NCBI RefSeq assembly: GCF_963678635.1
Contig: NC_087067.1
Coordinates: 14,213,018-14,277,017, forward strand
Direction of reading: 5' to 3'
Length of the DNA: 64,000 nt
DNA from: Symsagittifera roscoffensis
Taxonomy: Eukaryota > Xenacoelomorpha > Acoela > Convolutidae
In this document: one piece after another, positions 1 to 11,004 of the stretch
How the letters are laid out: every line of letters starts with the position of its first letter
Numbering within the stretch: position 1 is the stretch's first letter
Notes under the pieces: model-generated
Told to the model about the DNA's origin: nothing
Database searches by the model: none
What the model saw: only the letters and a program-made list of their open reading frames with translations
Made by a program: the position numbers and the translations under genes

Positions 1-1096
1 TTCTTCGTTATACACTTCAGTTACTGTCAAAAATGAGACCTGGTTTGCCATATGAATCATAATGGTATTGCCATATGAAATGAGTTGAGATGAACATTTT
101 CATAGTTATTTCCTTACAGAAATGTCACATTTACATGTACTTTGCTTCCTGTCGTAAGATGTGACAGGTTTTAATTTCTATTAGCTATATTCGCTATTCA
201 TTTTTTCAAATGTTCTCATATTTTCCTCATGTTGTATCGTTTCCTGCAAATATGGTATAGTAGTCATAATTGCCATTTAGCTGCAAATTATCTGAAGCTT
301 CAGTGAGCAGTATTTAGCTGAGCTCAAGAAAGCGGAAAATTTGCAGGAAATAAGGAAAAGTAGTAGGAGTTCAAGATTTAATTGTAATATTACCTCTAAT
401 TAGCTTTAAAAAAGGAAGTGAATTGACAGATGATGGATAAGATGGTAGAAATGATGATGATTATGGGTTTACTGCTTGATAATATACCAGGGAAATGAAA
501 ACTAGGTCACGTTTGCTAACTAGTTCACGTTGCACACCTATTTCAACAAAATACGGAGAGTTTATTAATTCGCTTTGGCCAGGGGCTCTTTTCAATATAT
601 TTATGCTAACTGTATTGTACACGGAAAAGTAAATGGGGCTAATGGTATACCGTTTGTTTATTGTTAACGCCAGTTTTCAGTAGGTGCGTAGCGTTCCTTT
701 TCTGAACGTCAAATTTTTATGGGCCGTATAGTATGAAGACTATGAAGTATGAAGAAAGGTATAGTACCTTGTGAATGTACCGTCCAAATGTGTTTCTGTA
801 TTTGCTTTTGCTATCTCTGTATGTTAAGGCGGTCTAGGTAGTAGTTGCGTATGCTGCATTGCATGGGCTTATTGACTTGGAACAAACTAGCAACTGAGCC
901 GAGCCATTAAGGGAGAATTGAAATTGAAGGTGAAGGGGAAAGGAGAAAAGGAAAGGGAAAGACAGAAGGGGAATTGGAAGACAGAGTAATTCCATTTGCT
1001 TCCTCTGTTTTTTCTCTCTTTCTAGCTCTTCCTCCTCTCAGTTATAATAATAGCTGACAAGATCTTCTTTTTTTGTCCCTGACCTCTATCCAAATT
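1..1096. repeat. Tandem duplication, copy 1 (cut by window edge)
   Basis: Positions 1-1096 recur at 1369-2464 with a constant offset of 1368 bp and almost no differences by eye (one visible at the extreme left, ttcttcg versus ttctttg). The match stops abruptly after 'ccaaatt' at 1096/2464. The structure is therefore one full 1368-bp unit (1-1368) followed by a partial second unit lacking the last 272 bp, which hold most of the HSCB-like exon. The left end may continue outside the window. It is either a very recent tandem duplication or a haplotype/assembly duplication. Confidence 0.95.
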
Positions 1097-1323
1097 TTAA
1101 TGATTTTTTAATGACAATTATGGAATGGAACGAAATTCTGGAGGAAAAAGACGGCCGCGATTTGAAATCACTTCAAAAAAAATTAGAAAAAAGCAGAAAT
1201 GAAATTTTGAATAATTTGAAGCTAGCATTCACTTCGAATAACATAAAAGATGCCAAAGAGAATTTAGCGAAGTTGAAATATTTTGACAACCTATCAGAGA
1301 AACTGAAGTTTAAAATTGAATGA
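1054..1323 (+). CDS. HSCB: HSCB-like Fe-S co-chaperone, C-terminal exon (partial gene)
   Basis: The open frame encodes the sequence DFLMTIMEWNEILEE, then a Lys-rich helical stretch, then DAKENLAKLKYFDNLSEKLK, and ends at TGA 1321-1323. This matches the C-terminal three-helix domain of HscB/HSC20, where a 'FL..IMEINE' helix is followed by 'AKE.L.K(M/L)RYF.N..EK'. HSCB is a mitochondrial J-protein that docks the ISCU scaffold with its C-terminal domain and stimulates the HSPA9-type chaperone during Fe-S cluster transfer. The J domain with its HPD motif is not in the window and should lie in exons to the left. An in-frame TAG at 1051-1053 limits the exon start to 1054 or later; the AG at 1052-1053 or at 1060-1061 is the likely acceptor. 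Assignment rests on about 70 residues recognised by eye. Confidence 0.72.
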   Translation: MTRSSFFVPDLYPNFNDFLMTIMEWNEILEEKDGRDLKSLQKKLEKSRNEILNNLKLAFTSNNIKDAKENLAKLKYFDNLSEKLKFKIE

Positions 1324-1368
1324 TTCGTAATTAAGTTTTTCTGAATTTGAAACTGGTTATGATTTTTG

Positions 1369-2464
1369 TTCTTTGTTATACACTTCAGTTACTGTCAAAA
1401 ATGAGACCTGGTTTGCCATATGAATCATAATGGTATTGCCATATGAAATGAGTTGAGATGAACATTTTCATAGTTATTTCCTTACAGAAATGTCACATTT
1501 ACATGTACTTTGCTTCCTGTCGTAAGATGTGACAGGTTTTAATTTCTATTAGCTATATTCGCTATTCATTTTTTCAAATGTTCTCATATTTTCCTCATGT
1601 TGTATCGTTTCCTGCAAATATGGTATAGTAGTCATAATTGCCATTTAGCTGCAAATTATCTGAAGCTTCAGTGAGCAGTATTTAGCTGAGCTCAAGAAAG
1701 CGGAAAATTTGCAGGAAATAAGGAAAAGTAGTAGGAGTTCAAGATTTAATTGTAATATTACCTCTAATTAGCTTTAAAAAAGGAAGTGAATTGACAGATG
1801 ATGGATAAGATGGTAGAAATGATGATGATTATGGGTTTACTGCTTGATAATATACCAGGGAAATGAAAACTAGGTCACGTTTGCTAACTAGTTCACGTTG
1901 CACACCTATTTCAACAAAATACGGAGAGTTTATTAATTCGCTTTGGCCAGGGGCTCTTTTCAATATATTTATGCTAACTGTATTGTACACGGAAAAGTAA
2001 ATGGGGCTAATGGTATACCGTTTGTTTATTGTTAACGCCAGTTTTCAGTAGGTGCGTAGCGTTCCTTTTCTGAACGTCAAATTTTTATGGGCCGTATAGT
2101 ATGAAGACTATGAAGTATGAAGAAAGGTATAGTACCTTGTGAATGTACCGTCCAAATGTGTTTCTGTATTTGCTTTTGCTATCTCTGTATGTTAAGGCGG
2201 TCTAGGTAGTAGTTGCGTATGCTGCATTGCATGGGCTTATTGACTTGGAACAAACTAGCAACTGAGCCGAGCCATTAAGGGAGAATTGAAATTGAAGGTG
2301 AAGGGGAAAGGAGAAAAGGAAAGGGAAAGACAGAAGGGGAATTGGAAGACAGAGTAATTCCATTTGCTTCCTCTGTTTTTTCTCTCTTTCTAGCTCTTCC
2401 TCCTCTCAGTTATAATAATAGCTGACAAGATCTTCTTTTTTTGTCCCTGACCTCTATCCAAATT
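1369..2464. repeat. Tandem duplication, copy 2 (exon-less)
   Basis: Near-identical to 1-1096. It includes the pyrimidine tract and the candidate splice acceptor in front of the HSCB-like exon, then leaves homology inside what in copy 1 is coding sequence. If the acceptor were used here, the frame would read through about 14 unrelated residues to an in-frame TAG shortly after 2500. Copy 2 therefore carries only a truncated decoy of that exon. Confidence 0.95.
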
Positions 2465-2635
2465 CATGCTTTGGTCCAAAACTAACTAATTCGAATTAGT
2501 TAAAAATAAGGAAAACAAAACTGCTCGTATCAGAGCCAAACTGCCAATGTTATGACCGTTATTTGATCTTGCTTTGACTTGGTTTTAGCGTAAATGATAA
2601 AGGCACCTCCCAGAACTTCTGAGTCTCCCTTGATT

Positions 2636-3035
2636 TTGTTCTCTAAATTGTTTAAGTTGTCTAGATGTGATGTATTTGGAGCATCGACTTTGCAACTCCT
2701 TGCTGATTACGCGTCGTATAGAAATTTTAAAACAGTGCGCTCTAAAAATCGCTATCAAATTTGGGAGTTTTCGATTGTCTTTCAACGAAAATGGAGAGAA
2801 AAAATTCAAAAGTATATATTTGAATAAATTCCACCAGAAAGTGCTCTCTTTTTTAAATTGTCTAGTTATGATGTCATCGAATAACAAAGTCGCAGTACAT
2901 TGCTGATTCTGCGTTGTGCATAGAAAGTCTCAAACAGAGTGCGCATTAAACAGCCTCCTTCCATTCGGGCAGTTTGCAAATATCTTTTAACGAAATATGG
3001 TGAAAGAGCCATTTCAAAAAAATACATGAATAAGT
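2636..3035. repeat. Diverged tandem repeat, two units of about 200 bp
   Basis: The segments starting near 2636 and near 2843 share, in the same order, 'ctct...aaattgt', 'gtctag.t.tgatgt', 'ttgctgatt..gcgt', a 'tatagaaa/catagaaa' block, 'acag.gtgcgc', 'tcttt.aacgaaa.atgg' and 'aaaa..tacatgaataa'-type ends. They are clearly homologous but old copies. No coding function was recognised. Confidence 0.7.
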
Positions 3036-4074
3036 TCGATTGAAAATTATTCTTTCATTCATGGAAACTTGTCTGGAAAAATATCAGTAGACTAAATTGT
3101 TCTTCAGTGCAATCCTATGAAATTTTTTTTAAAACCACACCACTCTAAAGGGGTGGAAAGGAATTTTGCCGTAGGGTTTGTTGTTTTCCGCCCAATTTTA
3201 GTTACCTCAAGAACAACTTGTACGAGGTCATCATCGTACTAGTCTTCATAATTGTCTATTATTTTTTTAAAGAAAAATTCTGAAGAGTTGTTCACTCTCA
3301 AAGTTTGTTCATTCTCTTCACTTTTGTATACTTCAAAAATTTAACTTAGTTTCCTACGCTCTCCGATTACAAAAGTGCATGATTTGGCGTTGAAAACATA
3401 GACTTAAGGTTCTGAAACTGGATTTAAATTTCTAGGTTTTCCAGCGAATTGGAAAAATTATGTATAAGCTCGGTTTTCTATTAGTCGGTTAGTTTTACGG
3501 AAAGAAGTACTGATCCTAAAAACTACTTGAACATTAAACAGCTTCAACGTGATGTATCTTTTTTCTTCGAAGCTCGAAAAATGATTTAGCTTTGTTTCGG
3601 ATCCCAAACAAATTCAAAGATTTTGTCTTAGTGTCGAAAAAATCTAGTCTGAATTGTTTTATTTTAAAGACTGTCTCTTCAGTTTTTTTCCAATGCTTTT
3701 GCTATTATTAATTGATCATTCCGGCTCATTAATAGATAAGTTTCCTATTTGTGACTAAAAAACAAACGTCAATAAAAAGTATACGATTTAGAAAAAAAAT
3801 TACTTCGACTTTTTGTTGTATAACTTTGCATCTTTAGAGAATTCTGTGCTATTGTACAGCATCAGACTATCTTTGATTAAATAAATTACAGGTTTTTTTC
3901 TGGCAATGATGTAGTCTACCAGAAAGTATGCCATTTAAGAAGTAAAAAGCCATCATTTAGTTCATAAACTGAAAATAGATTTTGACTCAATTTTTACGCC
4001 TATGCTGTGTTTTTAGCCATAAAATTAGTTCATTTGTTTTTTTTTTAGTTTCAAGGCTGAAAATTACGTAAACA

Positions 4075-4382
4075 GCACTCTCCAAATACGAACGTGGAAA
4101 TGGCGCGAAAAAAATTGTGAACGATTTCTAGTTTCGAAAGGGAATTTAATTTTTAGATTTCCAGCGGAATAAAACTTCACTTATTGATCCAGTTTTTTCA
4201 AGTTGAGTTATTGTTAACAAAAAAAGCGCCAATTGTAAATTGTTCTAGCAACTCAACGAGCTGAAAGGGCATCTATTTTTTTCTTTGAAATCTGAAAGTT
4301 GAAATTTTTTCATAAAATTTTGTGTTTTTTTTCTGTTTACCCGCGTTTATTACTCTTTTTCAAATCTCAATTGGCTATGTTT
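4075..4382 (+). repeat. Dispersed repeat family A, 3' portion
   Basis: Contains the family landmarks in order: 'cactctccaaatacgaacgtg', 'aatggcgcgaaaaa', 'cgatttctagtttcgaaa', 'gatttccagcggaataaaa', 'ttattgatccagttttt', 'aagggcatctattttttt' and the end motif 'attggctatgttt'. The 5' hairpin part is absent or too diverged. It is in the same orientation as all other copies. Confidence 0.8.
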
Positions 4383-7194
4383 TGAAATGTCATTTAAAAT
4401 GTGAGAATTTTCTAAAAATGAAATATTTTTATTATTGAACGCTATTAGATCTTATTCAAAGCGAAATCAAAAATGGCATTAAAAAGTCTTTTGAAAAAAC
4501 AAGTCATTTTTTGTTTGTTTGCTTGCGTTCATTGACAATTTTCCAGCGGTTTATTGGCGCTGTTTTTAGAAACTGCTCCTAAAAACGAAAAATACCTTCA
4601 GAAGTGGTTGGAACAATATTAAGGTTAATCAGTATTAACAAGATCCATGAAATTTACAATGTTCAGAAAATTACAAAGCTCCAAACAATTTACTTTTCTA
4701 TTAACTATTACTTTTCTATTAATCTATTAACGTTGGTCAACAAAACCCAGGGTGTATCAGGGCAAAACCCTGAATGTTCAGACTGTCCTTTAACTTGTTT
4801 CGAATAGTTTTTTTAAATTAGATTTTGATAAACTATAAATTTTGTACTGCCAATATCAATCAAAAGGTGCTAAATTTTGAGTCCAGTTTATATGACCAAT
4901 TAGTATGCCTTATTTCAGTTTGGAACGATTATGACTGTGGGATAGTTCGCCACGAATAAATAAAAGGGCGCATTAAAATTAGGAAGTAAAAAACTACAAG
5001 TTGCCAACGGCACGTAGACTAGTGCAAGCAGACCCGCCCGTGAATCCGCCGAAGATTAAAGAGTCGATCACCAAGCTAAGCTGTCAAAACTTTCTTTAAA
5101 ACTGGTCTGAATAAGAAACCACCCTGCCATATCTTCTTCTTTTTCTTAAAAACTGAAAAAAATTTCTGATTAATAATTTAATTTTAAGGTTATTTTAGCG
5201 TTACCTTTTAAAAGATATGTGAAATTTTTCCTTTTTATCATGATTTAAAAAAAAAATTTCCTTCAATTTTGTGGTCAATTTCAACTGTGTGACTTTTGTT
5301 TTGTTTTGAGCTACCTCAGTAGAATTTCTTTAAGCGCTTCTACCCGCCCAGGGGAGAAATTGTGAATTGAACTCGTTGCTGTTGTTTTGGGGCAAATTGC
5401 GAAGGTCGCCACGTGATCGTCAATGGCTGGCCGCTCTTTTGCCCAACTGCTTCCCTGGAGCAATTTCCTTCCCTTTCATTTCTAATTCCTCTGCCCTATG
5501 TGGCCAACCGACCGCCACCAACCAACTGTCTAATTTCATTGGCTGCTTGTTAATTCAAGTTACATGTTCTCCCACTGAATTTAGAGTAAACGTGAATGAA
5601 TTCTTGCAAATGCCTCGAAAAAGGATTGAGCAGAATGACTGAAAGGACTTTTTTGACTAAAAGGACTCATACACTTTTTCTTCAGTTTTGGCTGAAACAA
5701 ATTTTAAATAGCTGACAAAAATAGCTTTTGAAATTTTTGTGAAGTTCGAATTTTTTGGTTGCCAACTAGGTAAAAACGGCATAACGCTGAATTTTCTATT
5801 TGAATTTGTAATATCTATTCCATATTTTTGTGTGTTCTGTTCTGCTAAATGGACCCCCACTGTTGTCGAAACTGCAGTGCCGTGTTTTGAAGGGCCGCCT
5901 AGTCTTGCTCTGTTTCAAAACAGAGCTAGTCGAATGAAAATGACAAGCCAGGGTAGGTACGGTTTGAAACGAAGTTGGGTTGGAAGGAAATGGAAATTGA
6001 GCAAGGGTAGGATAAATACGAAGGAAATTTCGTTCCACTACCTAGGCTTGATCGAGCCAAAAGGTGACCATTTTGAAAGCAGTGGAGCAGATTTAGACTG
6101 TAAGAGGAAACTGGCTGCAAAATTTCTACCTGCTTTTTCATGCGTTTCTAAAACAATTCGTTGTGCTCTAAAATTTTCGTTGTGCTTCTTTTTTTTCTTC
6201 GGTTTTATCAAATATCTTAATTTATTTATGAATTCTTTTAACTTGAATTCATTGACCAAATAAACAGCAGAGATCTCCATGCCTGGTCTTTTCATGGTCC
6301 AAATGGTGTGAATTGTTCTCTAGCAAGAGCAGTTAGCTTACATGTTTATATTATTCACCATTTCCTTTACGCTTTCTTTGCCCCAAATATGAGCTTAGAA
6401 AATTGCGCCCAAAGCCCGACCCATTATTACTCTGGGGACCAGAATTGCAATTTAGATGAAATCAACTGTGAAATTATAATTTTGCAGTCAAGCGAGTTTT
6501 CTCTTTGCATATTCTGAACGGGTTCTGCCTTTCTGTTATTTTCGAGGTTTGACTTGCTGCCTCTGCTGTTGAGAAAAATATTTCAGGCGATATGTTATGC
6601 AGTTCGGACTAAAATTTCCGTTAGAAGTTGTAACCTCCGGTAATCAGACAAGACAATTTGCTGTTTCTACATGTAATTTGCACGTTACAGTCATTCACTA
6701 AACAAAAAGTAATCTTAATATTTTAAAGTCGTCATGATGCTTATTATGGTTTTAAAAATTGGTAACAGCACTTCTCTAGACTTCGCTTTTTTTTCTGTCA
6801 TTTTGTGGCTTTAAGCTAATTAGTAAGATAATTTAACGGTTGGAGGGAATTGTTTATAAAGATTTTTGTTGGCTTCCCAGTTAGCTTCCTAAATAAAAAC
6901 ATGCTTGCTTGTTACGACAGACGGTAAGATAAAGGAATATATTAGCTTTTTTTATAATGCTAATTTTATTAGTTCTACCATTTTAGCTTCTATGAAAACA
7001 CTCTAAGAGCAATAATTGTTACCGGAAATTGAATCCTTGACGCCAGGATTGGCCAAAACGTTGTTTCCTAATAAACTTTTTAAAAATATTTAAAACATGT
7101 TTTAAACACCTTTTACGAGACAATCGAGTTTTTGCATGAGAAAATGAAATTCAGAATCACTATTTTACTGAATTAATTAATGAAGTAGCTGAAA

Positions 7195-7406
7195 CGTGAG
7201 CGATTCCTGGTTTTAAAAGTGGAATCCAATTTTTAGATTTACAGCGGAATTGAAAGTTTACCTATTGATCCACTTTTCTCATATTTAAGGGCATATTTTT
7301 TTTCTTGAAAGTTCGAATATTGACGTTTTTTCTAATAAACACGTCAGTTTTTTGTCTGTTTCCTTGCGCTCATTACTCTTGTCTAAATCTCAGTTGGTTG
7401 TGTTCA
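7195..7406 (+). repeat. Dispersed repeat family A, fragment
   Basis: Shows 'cgtgagcgattcctgg', 'gatttacagcggaatt', 'acctattgatccacttttctc', the 'gggcatattttttttctt' block and the terminal 'attactcttgtctaaatctcagttggttgtgtt'. It is 5'-truncated and diverged, and sits just left of the hAT fragment. Confidence 0.7.
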
Positions 7407-7621
7407 TTTTTCAGAAAAAAGTATTGGAAGTTGTTCACGGTCAAAGTTAGGTTTTCGCGGACTGATTTTTGATTTTTTTTTAAAATTGATTTCAAATTCA
7501 TTTAGTAAAATGAAGGCAAAATACGCTCTCCAGCAGTGTTGACCATTTATATTACAATAAATTATTGCTACAATTTAAATTATTGACAAAAAAAAGTCTG
7601 AGAATTTAAATTCTTTCAAAT

Positions 7622-8064
7622 TTATATGTCAGAACCAAAAATAATCAGTCTCTCTTTTAGATTACACATCTTCAGCTGATTTTTTCTATCTTCGGTTAAG
7701 AATGAAGCTTTTGAAAAACCACGCTCAGCGCATGCTGGTGATGGTAAAATACTGGGAACTTTTCTAGCGACTTCGGCTAACTCTTTGTACACTGCCCTGT
7801 TTCTGCGGAAAAAATCATAAGCAGTCATCTCAACATCAACCGTTTCTCTGAATTCCTTCAATTCTGACTCAATACTATGCGGAAAGACAATTCAGATGCG
7901 ACGTGAAAACTATTTTCAGATGCGACGTGAAAACTAACGTTTTCAAAATCTTGATCGAACATATCAGTGGATATATTGACCTCCTGAATGATAGTTTGGA
8001 CATTTTCATTAGTTTGACTGGAGAACTGCATCATATTGGCTGTAAAGTGTCTTACAGTACGCAT
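7622..8064 (-). pseudogene. hAT-family transposase, broken C-terminal fragment
   Basis: On the minus strand, 7861-7622 encodes a stretch with 'AYDFFRRNRAVYKELAEVARK', then 'SILPSPACAERGFSKASFL', then a basic 'DRKNQLKMCNL.ERLII'. This is the hAT C-terminal dimerisation block (consensus: 'yP.La.lAr..lsipassa.sERvFS.ag.i....R.rl....v..l'). The upstream part (8064-7858) continues in another frame, so the reading frame is shifted. A 23-bp direct duplication at about 7889-7935 has been copied into it, giving a repeated FHVASE. No BED finger, catalytic region or inverted ends are visible, so it is a dead remnant. Confidence 0.75.
7889..7935. repeat. Short direct duplication inside the hAT remnant
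   Basis: 'cagatgcgacgtgaaaacta' occurs twice, back to back except for a few bases, giving two copies of about 23 bp. It helps to break the transposase frame. Confidence 0.85.
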
Positions 8065-8179
8065 GATATGCTTTCGAGCAAGCTAGCCGCACTATTAAAC
8101 ACGCCAGCTCATTCCTGGTTGGCTGACGATTGTTTAATTGATGTAAACATTACCCGCATGTCAGTGCATATAAGGCCAT

Positions 8180-8395
8180 AAATTGTTCATGATTTTCAGT
8201 TTCAAATTGTATTTTAATTTTAAGATTTCCCAGCAAAATAAAAAAACTGTTTTGATGAAGAAGTGCCAGTCATAAAGATTCTTTAAATTCAAAATGCTTT
8301 ACTGTGAAATATGTCTCTTTGAAATTCGGAAGTGTAAAACTGTTTCCTCGAGCTCATTGACAAATTGACAATGTCTGTTGGCTATGCTTGTTTCA
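8180..8395 (+). repeat. Dispersed repeat family A, diverged fragment
   Basis: Retains 'agatttcccagcaaaataaaa', 'gtgccagtcataaa', a 'tttgaaattcggaag' block and the terminal 'tgtctgttggctatg'. The 5' half is missing. Confidence 0.6.
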
Positions 8396-10770
8396 GTTTT
8401 CCCTCCCAATAGAAGAGAAACGTTATCCATTGATCGGGTTAAAAGTTTTTTTATTCATACTAATGTAGACCAATTGGACAAAAATGTTGGTAGAGAAATG
8501 ACCTAAAACAAAAAAATCAAAATTTTTTTTTAAAATTCAATTTTTTTAAATTTATTTTGCAGAAAATTTTTTAATTTTTCTGAAACTTCTGGTTCTCAAA
8601 ACGGAATTTAAAAACTCCATTTTTGATTTGCTTACAACTAATTTTTTTTATTTTACTTAATTACAACTAAGTTTTTAGGCAATAATTTTGGCTCAGTTAA
8701 GCTGTTGTAAGCCTGCTCGCTCTGGCTTTATTCGCTCGAAGTAAGACGAAAAATCAAAAAATTCAAACCGATTTTTCTCGACACTGGGGAATTTTTTAAG
8801 GTGGTTCGAATCATTAAGGTAAGGGCTTGAATCTGATACATCACTCAACCCAGTCCGATGATTATTTATGGTACCTAGTTTTGCGTGGAAAAAAAAAGAA
8901 AAAAAAGAAACACCCGAATACAAAGTTCCTCCCCATTTTCAGTAGTCGGAACAAAAGTTTGAAAAAGTTTATCCCCTGCTAAAATATTTTTGATTGCTTT
9001 ATGCACGTTTGGCTAAGTTCTGAATTTTGAATTAAAGGTTGTGATCAGGGGCTGGTCGACCTTGTTCTGGACGAAATTGATCTTCCGAGCTCTCAGACGA
9101 CACCGACACTTTTACGAAAAAATTTATGGGGTCGGATTGCAGTTTACCGGACTGCTGGCAAATGCTAAATTGCTTTTCTTGCTTTTTTGGGTGCTGTTAA
9201 CTACAAAATTGGTTATTTTTTTTGCGGGCCTATAATTTGTATGAGTATTAGTTTAATTAGGCACCGAAAGAGCCTTGAGATCATTATTTGGGTTGGTTAG
9301 CCAAAATTGGTGTCTTAAAATAGTATCAAAGAGGGTTCCTTTGGGTGGCACGGGTGTCGAATGTCTGAGTGAAGGATGCGTCCCTCTAAACCAGCCCTTG
9401 CAGCGAATCTCTACGGATTCGAAAACTGTCCTTTCTGATGGCCTTCTTACATTTTTGTAGCATCGTACCCTTTGAAACCTTCTTACATTTTTGAAATTCA
9501 GATGACCTAGCTAGTCAGAATATTTTTGGTATGGTGATCGCCTTGTGAATATTATTATGTTTTTACCGTATTTGTGCTTGCGGGTAATGTATTTTTGTCT
9601 TTTGGCTTTTGTTGCAAAAGAAAAACTTTCATTTCGTTTTCATGAAAAGGTAGCATTGGTAGCCATTGTGTTTTTAAAGGTATTTGTATGCGCGTTTGTG
9701 TAAAGGGGCATTTCTGATTAAGTCTTGCTTTCTCCAGCATGAGGGCTGAATGCAATCTAAATTTAATCTCGTCTTTGCTGTTCTTTAAGTCCAATCTGTC
9801 CCCATTTAAAGGTCTCATTTCTCATTCAGTTTCCAATTTCTCCGTACCTTCCTCCTCAAATCCGTTTTCGCCTTTTTGTTAAATTACAATTCTATTCTTA
9901 TATTACGTTTAAACTGAAAAAAGAATTGAAAAAGCATGCGGTGCCTTTTGTTTGTGACTATTCCCTTAGTAATTTAGTTCCACGTCATTCCGTTTTTTTT
10001 CTGTGTCAAAAACGAATCAATTTCGTCATTTTTGTCTCAGTTCAATTGGTATAACAAATGTGAAAAAAAAACAATTAGCTTAAAATCGAACCAGTGTTTT
10101 GCTAATTTTTGGATCAAATGCATGTGAAATAGAAAATAACCGCAGTTAGTGTCATAATTTTTTTTGTATTGCCATATTTTTTGCATTGCCAATCCAAATA
10201 TGACATCAGCGCGAGGCTTCAAAGGCAATGTGGGCGCCAATGTTTTTCCTGCGGCAGGAAACGCGCCAGATTGCTACACTGCGCAAACAAATGTTGCATA
10301 TTTTCCTCATTTTTTTTGCGGTACTAAAAAACATGCTGCGCAACAAAAAAATGAAAGAAACAATTTTAATTTAGATAAATATTTTATTTTTCTACCACTC
10401 GTTATTTTCAAATAGATATGCCAAAAAACTCAATGTCAAAAAAACTAGGCTGAATTTTTCCGTTTTTTTTTTCAAAATGAATATAGATTTTTTAAAGATT
10501 CTAAAAATAATAATTTTGGCAACAGCAAGTGGCGACTCTTATTGTTGATCCATAATTTTGTTCGAAATACCGAAATTTAAATTTTATGACTTGGATTTTT
10601 GTAAAGTTGGAAATTTTTTGTCAAATCTTGTCTAAACTTGTATAATCACAGCTCTCATTGAATCAATTATCAATTTTTTGAATTATCGCTGCTAAATTTG
10701 GTCGCTTCTCAAGAGCGTGAACTTCCGTTGAAAAAAAATTGGATCATGAACTGTGCTGTTTTTTTTTCAG

Positions 10771-11004
10771 GAGAATGGACCCTCCAGCGCCATGACTAAT
10801 CACTCGGTAGGGATGTCCTCCTCGCTTCCCTCGCCCATAGCGACAGGGGGCCATTCACAAACCCATAGTGCATCCATGTCCTCTCTTTCTTCATCGTCGA
10901 GCAGTAGTCATGAGACGAAAAGCAAAGTGATTTCCAACAAGCTGGCTAGTTTAGAAACTGATATTAACCAGTACGAGAGCAAGATCGCAAGACTCATGAA
11001 AAAG
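10771..11004 (+). CDS. NCOR: NCoR exon 1 seen: Ser-rich N terminus and coiled coil
   Basis: Follows a T9-CAG acceptor and ends AAA AAG before gttaga. The first two thirds are Ser/His/Thr-rich and contain a run of nine Ser after 'SMSSL'. The end, 'NKLASLETDINQYESKIARL', is a heptad-patterned helix with K/R-rich tail, aligning with the NCoR helix 'L.qs.drvdrEIakvEqqI.kLkkK'. In vertebrates this region contacts TBL1/GPS2. The ATG at 10792 in 'gccATGac' is the first Met of the exon and could be the start. If the organism trans-splices a leader, the AG at 10769-10770 would be the natural acceptor. Otherwise earlier exons exist upstream. Confidence 0.82.

Larger units (their letters stand above)
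2465..10770. other. Gene-poor stretch between HSCB end and first NCoR coding exon
   Basis: No convincing coding exon was found. It holds a diverged tandem pair (2636-3035), fragments of the dispersed repeat (4075-4382, 7195-7406, 8180-8395) and a broken hAT transposase (7622-8064). The NCoR promoter and any 5' untranslated exons are presumably here, but I cannot place them. Less AT-rich patches at 5340-5640 and 9270-9480 contain short open frames with no family resemblance. A small perfect hairpin (CTCTGTTT/AAACAGAG) lies near 5909-5927. Confidence 0.6.

Noticed and set aside
5739-6263. 174-codon open frame on the plus strand
   Set aside because: Contains Phe runs from T-tracts, no recognisable domain, and overlapping open frames on the other strand; looks like chance in less AT-rich DNA.
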